A program made the position numbers and the translations under genes. From NCBI GenBank assembly GCA_900290095.1, contig OKQS01000002.1, positions 279,493 to 343,492 on the forward strand: a DNA stretch of 64,000 bases. The letters are read 5' to 3'. Positions 27,445 through 35,991 of this stretch are shown in pieces. Under the pieces are notes generated by a model, which did not search any database, was not told the DNA's origin, and saw only the letters and a program-made list of their open reading frames with translations. The stretch's first letter is position 1, and the number at the start of each line of letters is the position of its first letter. Source of the DNA: Khoudiadiopia massiliensis. Its GTDB lineage: Bacteria; Bacillota; Clostridia; Tissierellales; Peptoniphilaceae.

Positions 27445-29609
27445 TGCATATGTATAACAACAATAACTTGGCTGCGGATAGGCAGCCTGAAGACCCGAAG
27501 GATCCGAAAGACCAGAAAGACTCGAAAGACCAGAAAGACTCGAAAGACCTGAAAGATCTGGACCCCCTCTTTACTCCATGGAAGATTGGCAACCTGGAGA
27601 TCAAAAACAGGATTGTATTGACCTCAATGGGAGGGACCAACTTGCTGGGCTGGATGGAGAAGAACCACTTTGACCAAGTCGGGGCTCATTTTATCCAAAA
27701 GGTGGCGGAGAACAATGTGGGCCTGGTATTGCCCGGCTGCCAACCTGTCTATAACCCCATGTTCGGCCAGTGGCTGTATAAAAATAAGAAGATGTATGAT
27801 GATCTGGCAAGGTGGCTGGTTGACTTCCATAAGACAGGGGCCAAGCTTTTTGTCCAGCTGACGGCAGGCTTCGGCAGGTCCTTCACCATTTCACCCATGA
27901 TGGAAAAGCTCTACACCAATCCGATCTTGAACTTTTTATCCAAGCCGGTCTTGAACATTGACAAAATCACCGCCTCGTCTTCACCCTCGCCCAATCGCTG
28001 GTCGGACAAGGTCCCGTCGAGAGAAATGACTGTCGATGAGATCCATAAGATGGTTGAGGCGTTCGGAAAGTCTGCCAAGCTTTTAAAAGATGCGGGTGTT
28101 GACGGTGTTGAGGTCCATGCAGTCCATGAAGGCTACCTGCTTGATCAATTCGCCTTGAAATACATAAATAAGAGGACAGATGAATATGGGGGGAGCTTGG
28201 AAAACCGATATCGCTTCCCTGTGGAGATTGTCAAAGAGATAAAGAAAACTTGCGGCGAGGATTTCCCGGTTTCCTTGAGATATTCCGTAGAATCCAAAAC
28301 CAAGGGCTTTAGAAGCGGGGCCTTGCCGGGAGAGGAATATGAAGAGGTCGGCAGGGATATGGAAGAGTCCCGTTGGGCAGCTCGACACCTCCAAGAGGCG
28401 GGCTATGATATGCTCAACTGCGATAACGGCACATATGATGCCTGGTATTGGGCTCATCCGCCCATCTACATGCCTGAAAATTGCAATCTGGAAGATGTTA
28501 AAGAGATAAAAAAATCCGTGGATATCCCGGTGGTTGCAGCGGGCCGCATGGATCCCTATGTGGGAGCCAAAGAAATAGGGGCAGGAACCATTGACGGGGT
28601 AGGCTTTGCCCGTTCCTTCCTGGCTGACCAGGAGTGGGTGACCAAGCTTATTGAGGGCAGGGAAGATGAGATAAGGCCCTGTATCCTCTGCCACAATGCC
28701 TGCTTCAATATGAGCAAGTGGGAAGGCACCCCCAATATGCAGAGTATGGAGGATTCGCTGAACCTGGCCAGGTGTGCTGTCAATGCCGAAACAATGCAAT
28801 GGGACAAGCATTTTATCAGGAAAACGGATAATGCTCAGACCGTCCACATTATCGGCGGCGGAGTTGCCGGCATGGAGGCCGCCAGAGTCCTGAAACTCAG
28901 GGGCCACAATCCCGTTATCTATGAGAAGACCGGAGACCTGGGAGGAGTAGTGATTCCCGGAGGAGCCGAGTCCTATAAAAAACCCATGAGAGATCTCTTG
29001 AAGTGGTATAGAAGCCAGATGGATAGGCTGAAAATTGAGATAAATTACAAGGCTCAAATAAGTCCGGACCTGGATTTCGGCGATGATCCTGTAATAATAG
29101 CCACCGGGGGGAAGCCTATTTTCCTCGATAGTGTACCGGGCTTTGGCAGGACTCTTGAAGCTATAGATTTTCTGTCGGGAAGAGAAGTGGGCCAAAAGGT
29201 TGCCGTAATAGGCGGAAGCTTGACAGGATGTGAGATTGCCTATGAGCTTGCCCTGGAGGGCAAAGAGCCCTTTATTATCGAAATGAAGGAAGACCTTATA
29301 GCTACGGAGGGGGTTTGTCTGGCCAATTCTTCTTATCTGAGGGAGTGGTTCGCCTTGCATAAAGTTCCCATTTTCCTGGAGTCCACCCTTACAGAGGTCG
29401 GTGACGGATCGGTTCTTTTCAAAGATAAAGAGGGCCGGGTCCACGAAGAAGCCTGCGACTCGGTGATTTCAGCTGTAGGCTATAAGCCGGATCCGGTGAT
29501 CGGTAAGGAAAAAGCCAAGACCAACACTTACTTTATAGGGGATTGTGTGGGCATAGGCAACATAAAGACGGCTGTTTGGCAGGCCTATGAGGCTGCCATG
29601 AAGATCTGA
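27444..29609 (+). CDS. FMN/FAD/4Fe-4S oxidoreductase, 2,4-dienoyl-CoA reductase (old yellow enzyme) type
   Basis: 721-aa enzyme. An FMN-binding TIM barrel (about residues 40-390; VEVHAVHEGYLLDQF, then the RYGGSLENR-type motif read as DEYGGSLENR) is followed by a cysteine cluster for a 4Fe-4S centre (CILCHNACF, then a fourth Cys in LARCAVN) and a FAD/NAD(P) Rossmann region (VHIIGGGVAGMEAA; KVAVIGGSLTGCEIA). This layout is that of FadH, bile-acid BaiCD/BaiH and related NADH-dependent enoate reductases; the substrate is not predictable here. An odd N-terminal tail built from KDQKDS and KDPKD repeats (about residues 17-40, encoded by a 12-18 bp DNA repeat) precedes the barrel. ATG 27444 follows AAGGAG; a TTG at 27441 is an alternative. 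Confidence 0.88.
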   Translation: MHMYNNNNLAADRQPEDPKDPKDQKDSKDQKDSKDLKDLDPLFTPWKIGNLEIKNRIVLTSMGGTNLLGWMEKNHFDQVGAHFIQKVAENNVGLVLPGCQPVYNPMFGQWLYKNKKMYDDLARWLVDFHKTGAKLFVQLTAGFGRSFTISPMMEKLYTNPILNFLSKPVLNIDKITASSSPSPNRWSDKVPSREMTVDEIHKMVEAFGKSAKLLKDAGVDGVEVHAVHEGYLLDQFALKYINKRTDEYGGSLENRYRFPVEIVKEIKKTCGEDFPVSLRYSVESKTKGFRSGALPGEEYEEVGRDMEESRWAARHLQEAGYDMLNCDNGTYDAWYWAHPPIYMPENCNLEDVKEIKKSVDIPVVAAGRMDPYVGAKEIGAGTIDGVGFARSFLADQEWVTKLIEGREDEIRPCILCHNACFNMSKWEGTPNMQSMEDSLNLARCAVNAETMQWDKHFIRKTDNAQTVHIIGGGVAGMEAARVLKLRGHNPVIYEKTGDLGGVVIPGGAESYKKPMRDLLKWYRSQMDRLKIEINYKAQISPDLDFGDDPVIIATGGKPIFLDSVPGFGRTLEAIDFLSGREVGQKVAVIGGSLTGCEIAYELALEGKEPFIIEMKEDLIATEGVCLANSSYLREWFALHKVPIFLESTLTEVGDGSVLFKDKEGRVHEEACDSVISAVGYKPDPVIGKEKAKTNTYFIGDCVGIGNIKTAVWQAYEAAMKI

Positions 29610-29726
29610 GCCGGGAGTGGGGATGGGCCGGCGGGTGCCGGGCCGGACCGGGAATGGGGGGCTGATCGGCACTCCATTCTTGGAATATGGCGAAGCGCAA
29701 ATTAAAAAGAAATAAGAGAAAAAGGA

Positions 29727-29758
29727 TTAGCATGATTCAGATCATGCTAATTTGATTT
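29727..29758 (+). terminator. Intrinsic terminator after the oxidoreductase
   Basis: TTAGCATGAT (29727-29736) and ATCATGCTAA (29741-29750) form a perfect 10-bp stem with loop TCAG, followed by TTTGATTT. The stretch from 29610 to 29941 otherwise holds only GC-rich, featureless sequence and the promoter noted next. Confidence 0.75.
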
Positions 29759-29896
29759 CTGCTATTTTTAAAAAAGATTTTTGAATTTTCTCAAGAATCT
29801 ATTAAAAGTCACTCGGTGATCCCTCGAAACTCTTCAGAATTCTATGGAAATCCATCATAAACCCCTAGAAAACCCTAGCAATTCACTCGGGTTTTG

Positions 29897-29905
29897 TGTT
29901 ATAAT
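29897..29905 (+). promoter_or_regulatory. Extended -10 promoter of the beta-helix surface gene
   Basis: TGTTATAAT (TG-n-TATAAT extended -10) lies 54 nt before the chosen ATG; no strong -35 is visible. Confidence 0.5.
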
Positions 29906-29959
29906 TCTTATTGCTAAATTTGATGGTAACAGTACATAGGAATGGGGGATATGAACCAC

Positions 29960-32611
29960 ATGAGAGGATTTTCAAAAAGAAAGCAAAAACTTTTTAGATC
30001 CCTGATATTGACTTTAGTCTTTTGTTTTGTTTTTACCGGGATGCCGGTCTATGCAAGCGAGGGGGAAGAGAGTTCTGCGGAGATTATTGAAGAAAGAACA
30101 TTCGAGGATGCCTTGGAAGAATCCCAAGGACAGGATAGCCAAGATCAGCCGACCAAGGAAGAAAAAACTGTAAAGAAGGCGGCCTTAAAAAGATCAAGCG
30201 AAGAGGCTTGGAACGACTTGGCTGATAACATGTCAAAAAGCTCAAAGAATGTACAGGCCAAGCTTGACCCCTTGAAGAGCATAAAGGAAGACTTGGAAGC
30301 AGGAAGAACTTACATAGTAAAATCCGGAGACAAGTTGGTTCTTACAGGAGATATTAATATAGAGGGCACAGACGGGGCGACCGTAACTGTTGAAAAAGAC
30401 GGGTCATTAACCATAAACGGCGTTGTTTTTAAAAACACAAAATTCAATATCCAGGGTGACATGATAATACAAAATGGTGGGATAAAAGACACCACCATGG
30501 ATTCTTCTATTGTTGAGGTGGACGGCGGAAAACTTCGCATGGAAGGCGGAGAAATATCAGGCAATGAATCCAAAGACAAGACGCCTGACAATACAGGAGA
30601 TGATGATTACTCCGTTGTTACCGTAAAAAACGGGGGCTCTTTCGAGATGACCGGGGGGTCTGTCAATAATAATAAGAGCTATAGCAATGGCGGTGCTTTG
30701 AGGATTGAAGGTCAAGAAGGACAGCTTGCCAAGCTCAAAATAAGCGGCGGCGAATTTAAGGAAAACAAGGCTGAACATCCAAGACTCTATGACCGGGGCG
30801 GTGCTATATACGGTAATTACGTAGACGCTGAAATTTCAGGCGGCACTTTCAGTAAAAATACAACTGAATTTGGAGGAGCCATGGCTTTATTTAACGGAAA
30901 GTTAAATGTAAGCGGGGGCACATTCGAAGGAAATAATAACGGCCAGTACGCTGGCAAGGGTGGAGCGATTTTAGCTTATAATAGTGATATCAATATTTCA
31001 GGTGGGAAATTTAAATCCAACAGTGCAAACGGATTTGGTGGAGCTTTAAATATAGTTGACAGCAAGACTGAAATCAAAGGCGGCCTATTCGACGGTAACA
31101 GCTCCATTAAGTCGGGAGGGGCGATTTCCTTTGGTGGAAAATCGGAGAGTAAAATTTATGCCGGAAAATTCACCAACAATGAGGCTTCAGGATTCTGGGG
31201 AGGCGGAGCCATATACAATGACACATATTCCAAGCTTAACTTGTATAACACTTTAATTAGGCACAATACAGTTAAAGATGGGTTTATGATTGGAACAAAT
31301 CATCCGGCAAGCCAACAGGGCGGGGGAATATGGAATTGCCCAACAGGCCATTCAACCATTTATATTAACAAGGGCTTGGCGATTTTTGAGAATAGTGCGC
31401 CGGACAGGTTCGATGGTAAATATAAAGGTTCCGGAGACGACTTTGCCAATATTCGTCCGCACCAATATAATGACAAGGACTTCAAAGACGAAAAGAATCC
31501 AAAGATTTCTATTTCTTCAAGAATGCTTGGGGGAGGAGAAAGGCTCTGGTACCAGGACGGATCATATTATAGTATTCATACAAACCTGGATTTTGAAAAG
31601 CAGTACAAAAGATTTGATCCGACCAATCCGGGAGATCCTATCCCTTATGATACAGAGATCGAAGATCAAGCCGTGTTTAAATCTAATCCTTCAGAGAGTT
31701 CCAAGAGATTGGCGGAAGCCTTGGCGAGTGTAATTTTTGAGGGAAATAGTGCTTCTTATATGGGAATATCAGGGGGGGCAATAACCAATAACGGAGAATT
31801 AACTTTCGGAGAACCTAATCCATACAAGCTTCAAATAGAAAAGAAGTGGTACGGGGACAATGAAAACGAAAGACCCAAGACCATAACGTTAAAGCTTTAT
31901 ATTGGCGACCACTATCTTCAGGATGTTGTTCTGAGTGCTGAAAATAATTGGAAAGCTGAGTTAAAGGATTTCCCTAATCCGGAAACTTTGGTGGATGCGG
32001 CTACAGGCCAGCTTTTAAAGGTGAACTTCAGGGAAGAATCAGGACTCAAGTATGTGCTGAGCGTTGAAAAAGAGTCTCAAGATTCTGAGAAACTCGTTTA
32101 TAGCTTTGTTCTTGCCAATACAATTCCACCGGAAGAGGTTCCGGTTAAGAAGGAAATAAGGGTTGTGAAGCTCTGGGATGACAATGACGATGCCAATAAG
32201 TTGAGGCCAAAAGAAGTTACCGTGAGACTTTATGCCGACGGCAAAGAGATAGCTTCCAAGGTTCTCAGTGCCGACAATGCTTGGGCATGGACATTCGGAA
32301 ACCTGCCCAAATATGAAAACAGCAGGGAGATTGTTTACACGGTCTCAGAAGATCCTGTGGAGGGCTATGAGTCCAGCGTCAATGGATACAACATAACCAA
32401 TAAGTATGTTCCGCCTGAGAAACCGCCTGAGAACCCACCGGAGAATCCGCCGGAAGAACCCCCGGTTGAGCCGCCCACACCACCGGTTCAACCGCCTAAA
32501 AAGTCCAATCCTCCGACAGGGGACATTCCAATGGAGGGCGTCATATTGGCAATGGCACTTGCCGGACTTGGCTTGTATGTCATAAGCAGAAAGAAAAAAG
32601 AAACAAAGTAA
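29960..32611 (+). CDS. Sortase-anchored beta-helix surface protein with Cna-B domains and NPPTG signal
   Basis: About 883-aa cell-wall protein. Signal peptide (RSLILTLVFCFVFTGMPVYA), a coiled acidic spacer, then a right-handed beta-helix made of POMP-like repeats with SGGTF...GGAI motifs (nt about 30480-31400). Two Cna B-type domains follow (IEKKWYGDNENERPKTI and VVKLWDDNDDANKLRPKEV), a Pro/Glu-rich wall spanner, and the sorting signal NPPTG plus hydrophobic helix and SRKKKETK tail. The Leu of LPXTG is replaced by Asn. No sortase gene is in the window. In-frame ATGs exist at 29942, 29951 and 29960; I prefer 29960, ten nt after GGGGGA. Its 3' end is duplicated at 35742. Confidence 0.85.
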   Translation: MRGFSKRKQKLFRSLILTLVFCFVFTGMPVYASEGEESSAEIIEERTFEDALEESQGQDSQDQPTKEEKTVKKAALKRSSEEAWNDLADNMSKSSKNVQAKLDPLKSIKEDLEAGRTYIVKSGDKLVLTGDINIEGTDGATVTVEKDGSLTINGVVFKNTKFNIQGDMIIQNGGIKDTTMDSSIVEVDGGKLRMEGGEISGNESKDKTPDNTGDDDYSVVTVKNGGSFEMTGGSVNNNKSYSNGGALRIEGQEGQLAKLKISGGEFKENKAEHPRLYDRGGAIYGNYVDAEISGGTFSKNTTEFGGAMALFNGKLNVSGGTFEGNNNGQYAGKGGAILAYNSDINISGGKFKSNSANGFGGALNIVDSKTEIKGGLFDGNSSIKSGGAISFGGKSESKIYAGKFTNNEASGFWGGGAIYNDTYSKLNLYNTLIRHNTVKDGFMIGTNHPASQQGGGIWNCPTGHSTIYINKGLAIFENSAPDRFDGKYKGSGDDFANIRPHQYNDKDFKDEKNPKISISSRMLGGGERLWYQDGSYYSIHTNLDFEKQYKRFDPTNPGDPIPYDTEIEDQAVFKSNPSESSKRLAEALASVIFEGNSASYMGISGGAITNNGELTFGEPNPYKLQIEKKWYGDNENERPKTITLKLYIGDHYLQDVVLSAENNWKAELKDFPNPETLVDAATGQLLKVNFREESGLKYVLSVEKESQDSEKLVYSFVLANTIPPEEVPVKKEIRVVKLWDDNDDANKLRPKEVTVRLYADGKEIASKVLSADNAWAWTFGNLPKYENSREIVYTVSEDPVEGYESSVNGYNITNKYVPPEKPPENPPENPPEEPPVEPPTPPVQPPKKSNPPTGDIPMEGVILAMALAGLGLYVISRKKKETK

Positions 32612-32655
32612 AAATTTTGAAATAGCCTAACTCCTCAAGGGTTGGGCTATTTTTT
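32519..32655 (+). repeat. Direct repeat flanking the ABC cassette, copy 1
   Basis: The last 90 nt of the surface gene, its stop and its terminator recur at 35742-35878 with only a few mismatches (for example GGAGGGCG against GGAAGGTG, and CAATGG against CATTGG). The two copies are 3223 bp apart and bracket the MacB-like ABC genes. Confidence 0.9.
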
Positions 32656-32656
32656 T
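32621..32656 (+). terminator. Intrinsic terminator of the beta-helix surface gene
   Basis: AATAGCCTAACTCC pairs with GGGTTGGGCTATT (13 bp with G-T pairs), followed by seven T residues. Confidence 0.88.
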
Positions 32657-32675
32657 GGCAGAAGGCATCCCATTG

Positions 32676-32704
32676 TTGACGCAGGCTAACAAAATAAATA
32701 TAAT
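32676..32704 (+). promoter_or_regulatory. Promoter of the MacB-like ABC operon
   Basis: TTGACG at 32676-32681 and TATAAT at 32699-32704 with a 17-bp spacer, a strong sigma-A type promoter, 93 nt before the ATPase ATG. Confidence 0.75.
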
Positions 32705-32796
32705 TTAAGCAGGTTAGACAAAGCTAATAACGCCCCAAGATTGGTTAAAATCAATGCTTCAGGCCGGCGGCTACGATATGCAAGGGAGGCGCATAT

Positions 32797-33492
32797 ATGA
32801 TAAAAATACAGAATCTATGTAAATTCTATGGCAAGGGAGATAACAGGATCGAAGCCTTAAAAGACATTAATATTTCCATTGAGGACGGGAGTCTGGTTTG
32901 CCTGCTGGGCCCCTCAGGATCAGGCAAGTCCACACTCTTAAACATTATCGGGGGGATAGAAGAGATTGATCAGGGATCCGTTCAGATTAACGGGAAGTCC
33001 CTGGAAAATCTGTCAAAGAAAGAACTCTCCCTATATCGCAGGGAGAGCGTGGGCTTCGTATTCCAGTTCTACAACCTGGTGTCCAATTTAAATGTAAAGG
33101 AAAACATAGAGGTCGGGGCCTACCTGTCCAAGGCACCACTTGATGTGGACGAGATAATAAGGTCCCTGGGCCTTGAAGACCAGAAAAAGAAATATCCCAA
33201 TCAAATATCAGGAGGTCAGGCCCAGAGGACTTCAATAGGCCGGGCCATGGTTAAAAATCCTTCCATCCTCATTTGCGACGAGCCGACCGGGGCCCTTGAC
33301 TATGAGAGCGCCAGGGGGGTCTTGGAGCTGATCGAAATGCTCAAGCATGAATACAAGCCAATAGTTATCATTGCCACCCATAACGTCCAAATAGCAAAAA
33401 TGTGTGACATCACAATAAGCTTGCACAACGGCAGGGTCAAGTCCCAGGAAAAGAATGAAAACATATTGAAGGCGGAGGAGGTCGTCTGGTGA
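32797..33492 (+). CDS. ABC transporter ATP-binding protein, MacB/LolD type
   Basis: 231-aa ATPase with Walker A GPSGSGKST, Q-loop, signature ISGGQAQRTSIGRA and Walker B LICDEPTGALD, the EPTGALD being typical of the MacB/FtsE/LolD branch. The partner permease follows with a one-base stop/start overlap (TGATG). Such pairs export or extract peptides and lipoproteins and often give antimicrobial-peptide resistance in Firmicutes; substrate unknown. GGGAGG precedes the ATG. No two-component genes adjoin it. Confidence 0.92.
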   Translation: MIKIQNLCKFYGKGDNRIEALKDINISIEDGSLVCLLGPSGSGKSTLLNIIGGIEEIDQGSVQINGKSLENLSKKELSLYRRESVGFVFQFYNLVSNLNVKENIEVGAYLSKAPLDVDEIIRSLGLEDQKKKYPNQISGGQAQRTSIGRAMVKNPSILICDEPTGALDYESARGVLELIEMLKHEYKPIVIIATHNVQIAKMCDITISLHNGRVKSQEKNENILKAEEVVW

Positions 33493-35738
33493 TGAGAAAC
33501 CCATTAAATAAGCGAGTTGCCCGGATCTTCGTTAAAGAGCCTACCCGCCACCTGCCTCTTTTTATCCTAATTTTAATCACCATTGTCATAATATCTTCCT
33601 TTTTTATAGTTCAAGGCTCAATCAGGACAATTTACTACGACCACCTTGAAAAGGGCAAGGCCGAGGACGGCCAATTCACAACTGTCTATGAATTGTCAGA
33701 CAAGACCCGGAAAAAAATTGAGGCCAAGGACATTAAGCTCTACGAGAACTTTTATGTGGAGTTAAAAAGCGGTAAGGCTGATCTAAATATTTATAAAGTT
33801 AGAAAAGATATAAATATCCAGAATCTCATAAGCGGCCGCCTGCCGGACAAGCCGGGAGAGATTGCCCTGGACAATAATTACATATTGGCAAATAAATGTA
33901 AATTGGGGGACAGTATTAAAATTGGCAAGCTTAACTATAAGCTGGTCGGAAGTGTAGTCCTGCCCGATTATATAGCCATGATGAGGAACCGCAATGACAT
34001 TCTCATGTCTACCGAAAATTTCGGGGTGGGGCTTCTGAGCCCTGAGGGCTTCGATGAGATCAAGGACGAGGGGGTCCAATATACATATTCATATTTGATG
34101 AATAAAAAGCCTGAGAGCAAAAAGGCTGCCAATGACAAGCTCAAAGAGGTCACTAAGCTTGCTTTTGAGGACAATGTCCTGACCGATGCCGTGACCCGGG
34201 ACCAGAATAAGAGGATCGCCTATCTTATAGAAGATATGGGCGGGGACGTGCCGACAATGTACATAGTCCTCATTTTGTCCATGCTTTCCATTGCCTTCGT
34301 CTTCACAATGCAAACCCGGAACCTCATAGAGTCGGAGGCCGGAGCCATAGGAACATTGAAAGCCTCGGGCTACAGCAAGTGGGAGCTTATCAGGCACTAC
34401 ATGCTCCTGCCCATAGTATCGGTGGTATTGGCGGGGGTCCTGGGAAATATCCTGGCCTACACCAAATTCTACGAAATGTACCAACATGCCTACTATGGGT
34501 CCTTTTCCCTCCCAACTTTTACGCCCCTCTTCAATGCCCGGGCCTTCCTGATCACGACCCTGATACCCACAGCCGTCATAATCCTCATAAACTTTGTTAT
34601 GCTGGCCAATAAGTTGAAATTGGGGCCCCTCCGCTTCCTCCGCCGGGACTTCAAGAAAAAGGCCAATGCCGGCCAAATCGACCTGCCGAATTTCAGCTTC
34701 TTGTGGCGTTACAGGATCAAGGTTCTCCTGGTCAACAAGCTGAACGTCCTGGTCCTGGTTTTCGGGGTCACCCTGGCCGGGCTCTTCCTAACCTTCGGCT
34801 TGAGCATGCTGCCAATGTTTAATAAACACACGCAAATGATGATGGACGAGTTCCCTGCCAAATATCAGAGCTTCGTCCGGGCCGAGATTCCCGATATTGA
34901 AGGGGAGAAGTTTGCCTATTCATCTTTTGAGATCAATGTCGACGGCACCAGCCACCCCTTCGACCTCTACGGGATTCAAAATGACAGCCGGTATTTCGAT
35001 AAGAAGGCCATTTCGTCCCTGAGGGAGGGGGAGGTCATGGCTTCCCAAGGCCTGGTTGACAGGTTTAAGTTGAAGATTGGCGACCGCATAAATCTGGTCA
35101 ATCCCTACACGGGTAAGGAGGTGGAGCTGACAATAGCCGGGACCCGGAAGGGGGCTGTTAGTCTCACTGCCTATATGAGTATTGAGGGTTTCAACAAGCT
35201 TATGGGCTATGAGAAGGCCTATTTTTCAGGCTACTACAGCGATGCCAAGCCCCATGCCAATGACGGCATAATCGTGAGTTCGATTGACAGGGATAAGGTC
35301 GGAAAGATGGCTGACCACTTTATGGACACCTTCCGCCCCATGCTCAACACCACCTCTTTCATTTCCATTATCTTTTACTTTGTCTTTGTCTATCTCCTGT
35401 CCAAGAACATTATCGATAAGTCAAGGACCGAGATAGCCTATCTGAAGATTTTCGGATTTAAGAACAGGGAAAGCACGGGGATCTACCTGGATGCCACGGG
35501 CTTGATCCTGGCCATTTACTTCCTTTTCCTGCCCCTCATTCTCAAGCACCTCATGGTCTTTCTTGTAGGGGAGTCGATCAAGAAGCTGGACACCTACATC
35601 ATGCCCTATATTCCCGCCTATGTTTTTCCGGCGGTCATAGTCACGGGCATAATAATTTTCCTGGCAAGCCTTGGCCTCCAGATGGTCAAGATCTCGAGGA
35701 TCAGCATGGTTGAGACGCTAAAGGACATAAGTGGCTGA
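33492..35738 (+). CDS. ABC transporter permease, FtsX-like, two-module
   Basis: 748-aa permease with an N-terminal helix, a large extracytoplasmic domain, a first FtsX block (about residues 255-380, IVLILSMLSIAFVF onward), a second helix and extracytoplasmic domain, and a second FtsX block near the C-terminus (TSFISIIFYFVFVYLLSKNI). The duplicated layout matches long bacitracin/lantibiotic-resistance type or YxdM-like permeases without a partner subunit. ATG 33492 overlaps the ATPase stop; GTG 33489 is an alternative. Nine bases after its stop a duplicated fragment of the upstream surface gene begins. Confidence 0.9.
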   Translation: MRNPLNKRVARIFVKEPTRHLPLFILILITIVIISSFFIVQGSIRTIYYDHLEKGKAEDGQFTTVYELSDKTRKKIEAKDIKLYENFYVELKSGKADLNIYKVRKDINIQNLISGRLPDKPGEIALDNNYILANKCKLGDSIKIGKLNYKLVGSVVLPDYIAMMRNRNDILMSTENFGVGLLSPEGFDEIKDEGVQYTYSYLMNKKPESKKAANDKLKEVTKLAFEDNVLTDAVTRDQNKRIAYLIEDMGGDVPTMYIVLILSMLSIAFVFTMQTRNLIESEAGAIGTLKASGYSKWELIRHYMLLPIVSVVLAGVLGNILAYTKFYEMYQHAYYGSFSLPTFTPLFNARAFLITTLIPTAVIILINFVMLANKLKLGPLRFLRRDFKKKANAGQIDLPNFSFLWRYRIKVLLVNKLNVLVLVFGVTLAGLFLTFGLSMLPMFNKHTQMMMDEFPAKYQSFVRAEIPDIEGEKFAYSSFEINVDGTSHPFDLYGIQNDSRYFDKKAISSLREGEVMASQGLVDRFKLKIGDRINLVNPYTGKEVELTIAGTRKGAVSLTAYMSIEGFNKLMGYEKAYFSGYYSDAKPHANDGIIVSSIDRDKVGKMADHFMDTFRPMLNTTSFISIIFYFVFVYLLSKNIIDKSRTEIAYLKIFGFKNRESTGIYLDATGLILAIYFLFLPLILKHLMVFLVGESIKKLDTYIMPYIPAYVFPAVIVTGIIIFLASLGLQMVKISRISMVETLKDISG

Positions 35739-35741
35739 TTT

Positions 35742-35834
35742 TGGGACATTCCAATGGAAGGTGTCATATTGGCATTGGCACTTGCCGGACTTGGCTTGTA
35801 TGTCATAAGCAGAAAGAAAAAAGAAACAAAGTAA
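35742..35834 (+). pseudogene. 3' remnant of an NPPTG-type surface protein gene
   Basis: In-frame translation gives DIPMEGVILALALAGLGLYV followed by ISRKKKETK and a stop, the membrane anchor and tail of the protein encoded at 29960-32611 with a single Met-to-Leu change. It lacks the PPTG motif and everything upstream, so it is a fragment, left by duplication or by insertion of the ABC cassette. Confidence 0.88.
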
Positions 35835-35843
35835 AAATTTTGA

Positions 35844-35878
35844 AATAGCCTAACTCCTCAAGGGTTGGGCTATTTTTT
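35844..35878 (+). terminator. Duplicated intrinsic terminator after the ABC permease
   Basis: Same stem (AATAGCCTAACTCC/GGGTTGGGCTATT) and T run as at 32621; it now probably serves the ABC operon. Confidence 0.85.
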
Positions 35879-35991
35879 GTTTGGATAAAATGAGACGGTC
35901 ATGAGAGGAAAAGGATTACCCCGTTTGTGATTTATGAGCTATAATCAATATCAGGATGATGAGCATTCTATAAAATTTTGAGGAGGTAACA

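Larger units (their letters stand above)
35742..35878 (+). repeat. Direct repeat flanking the ABC cassette, copy 2
   Basis: Counterpart of 32519-32655, comprising the surface-gene 3' remnant and a duplicated terminator. See copy 1. Confidence 0.9.

Noticed and set aside
28083..29444. 453-codon open frame on the minus strand
   Set aside because: Fully antisense to the well-supported oxidoreductase gene, no ribosome site and no recognisable domain.
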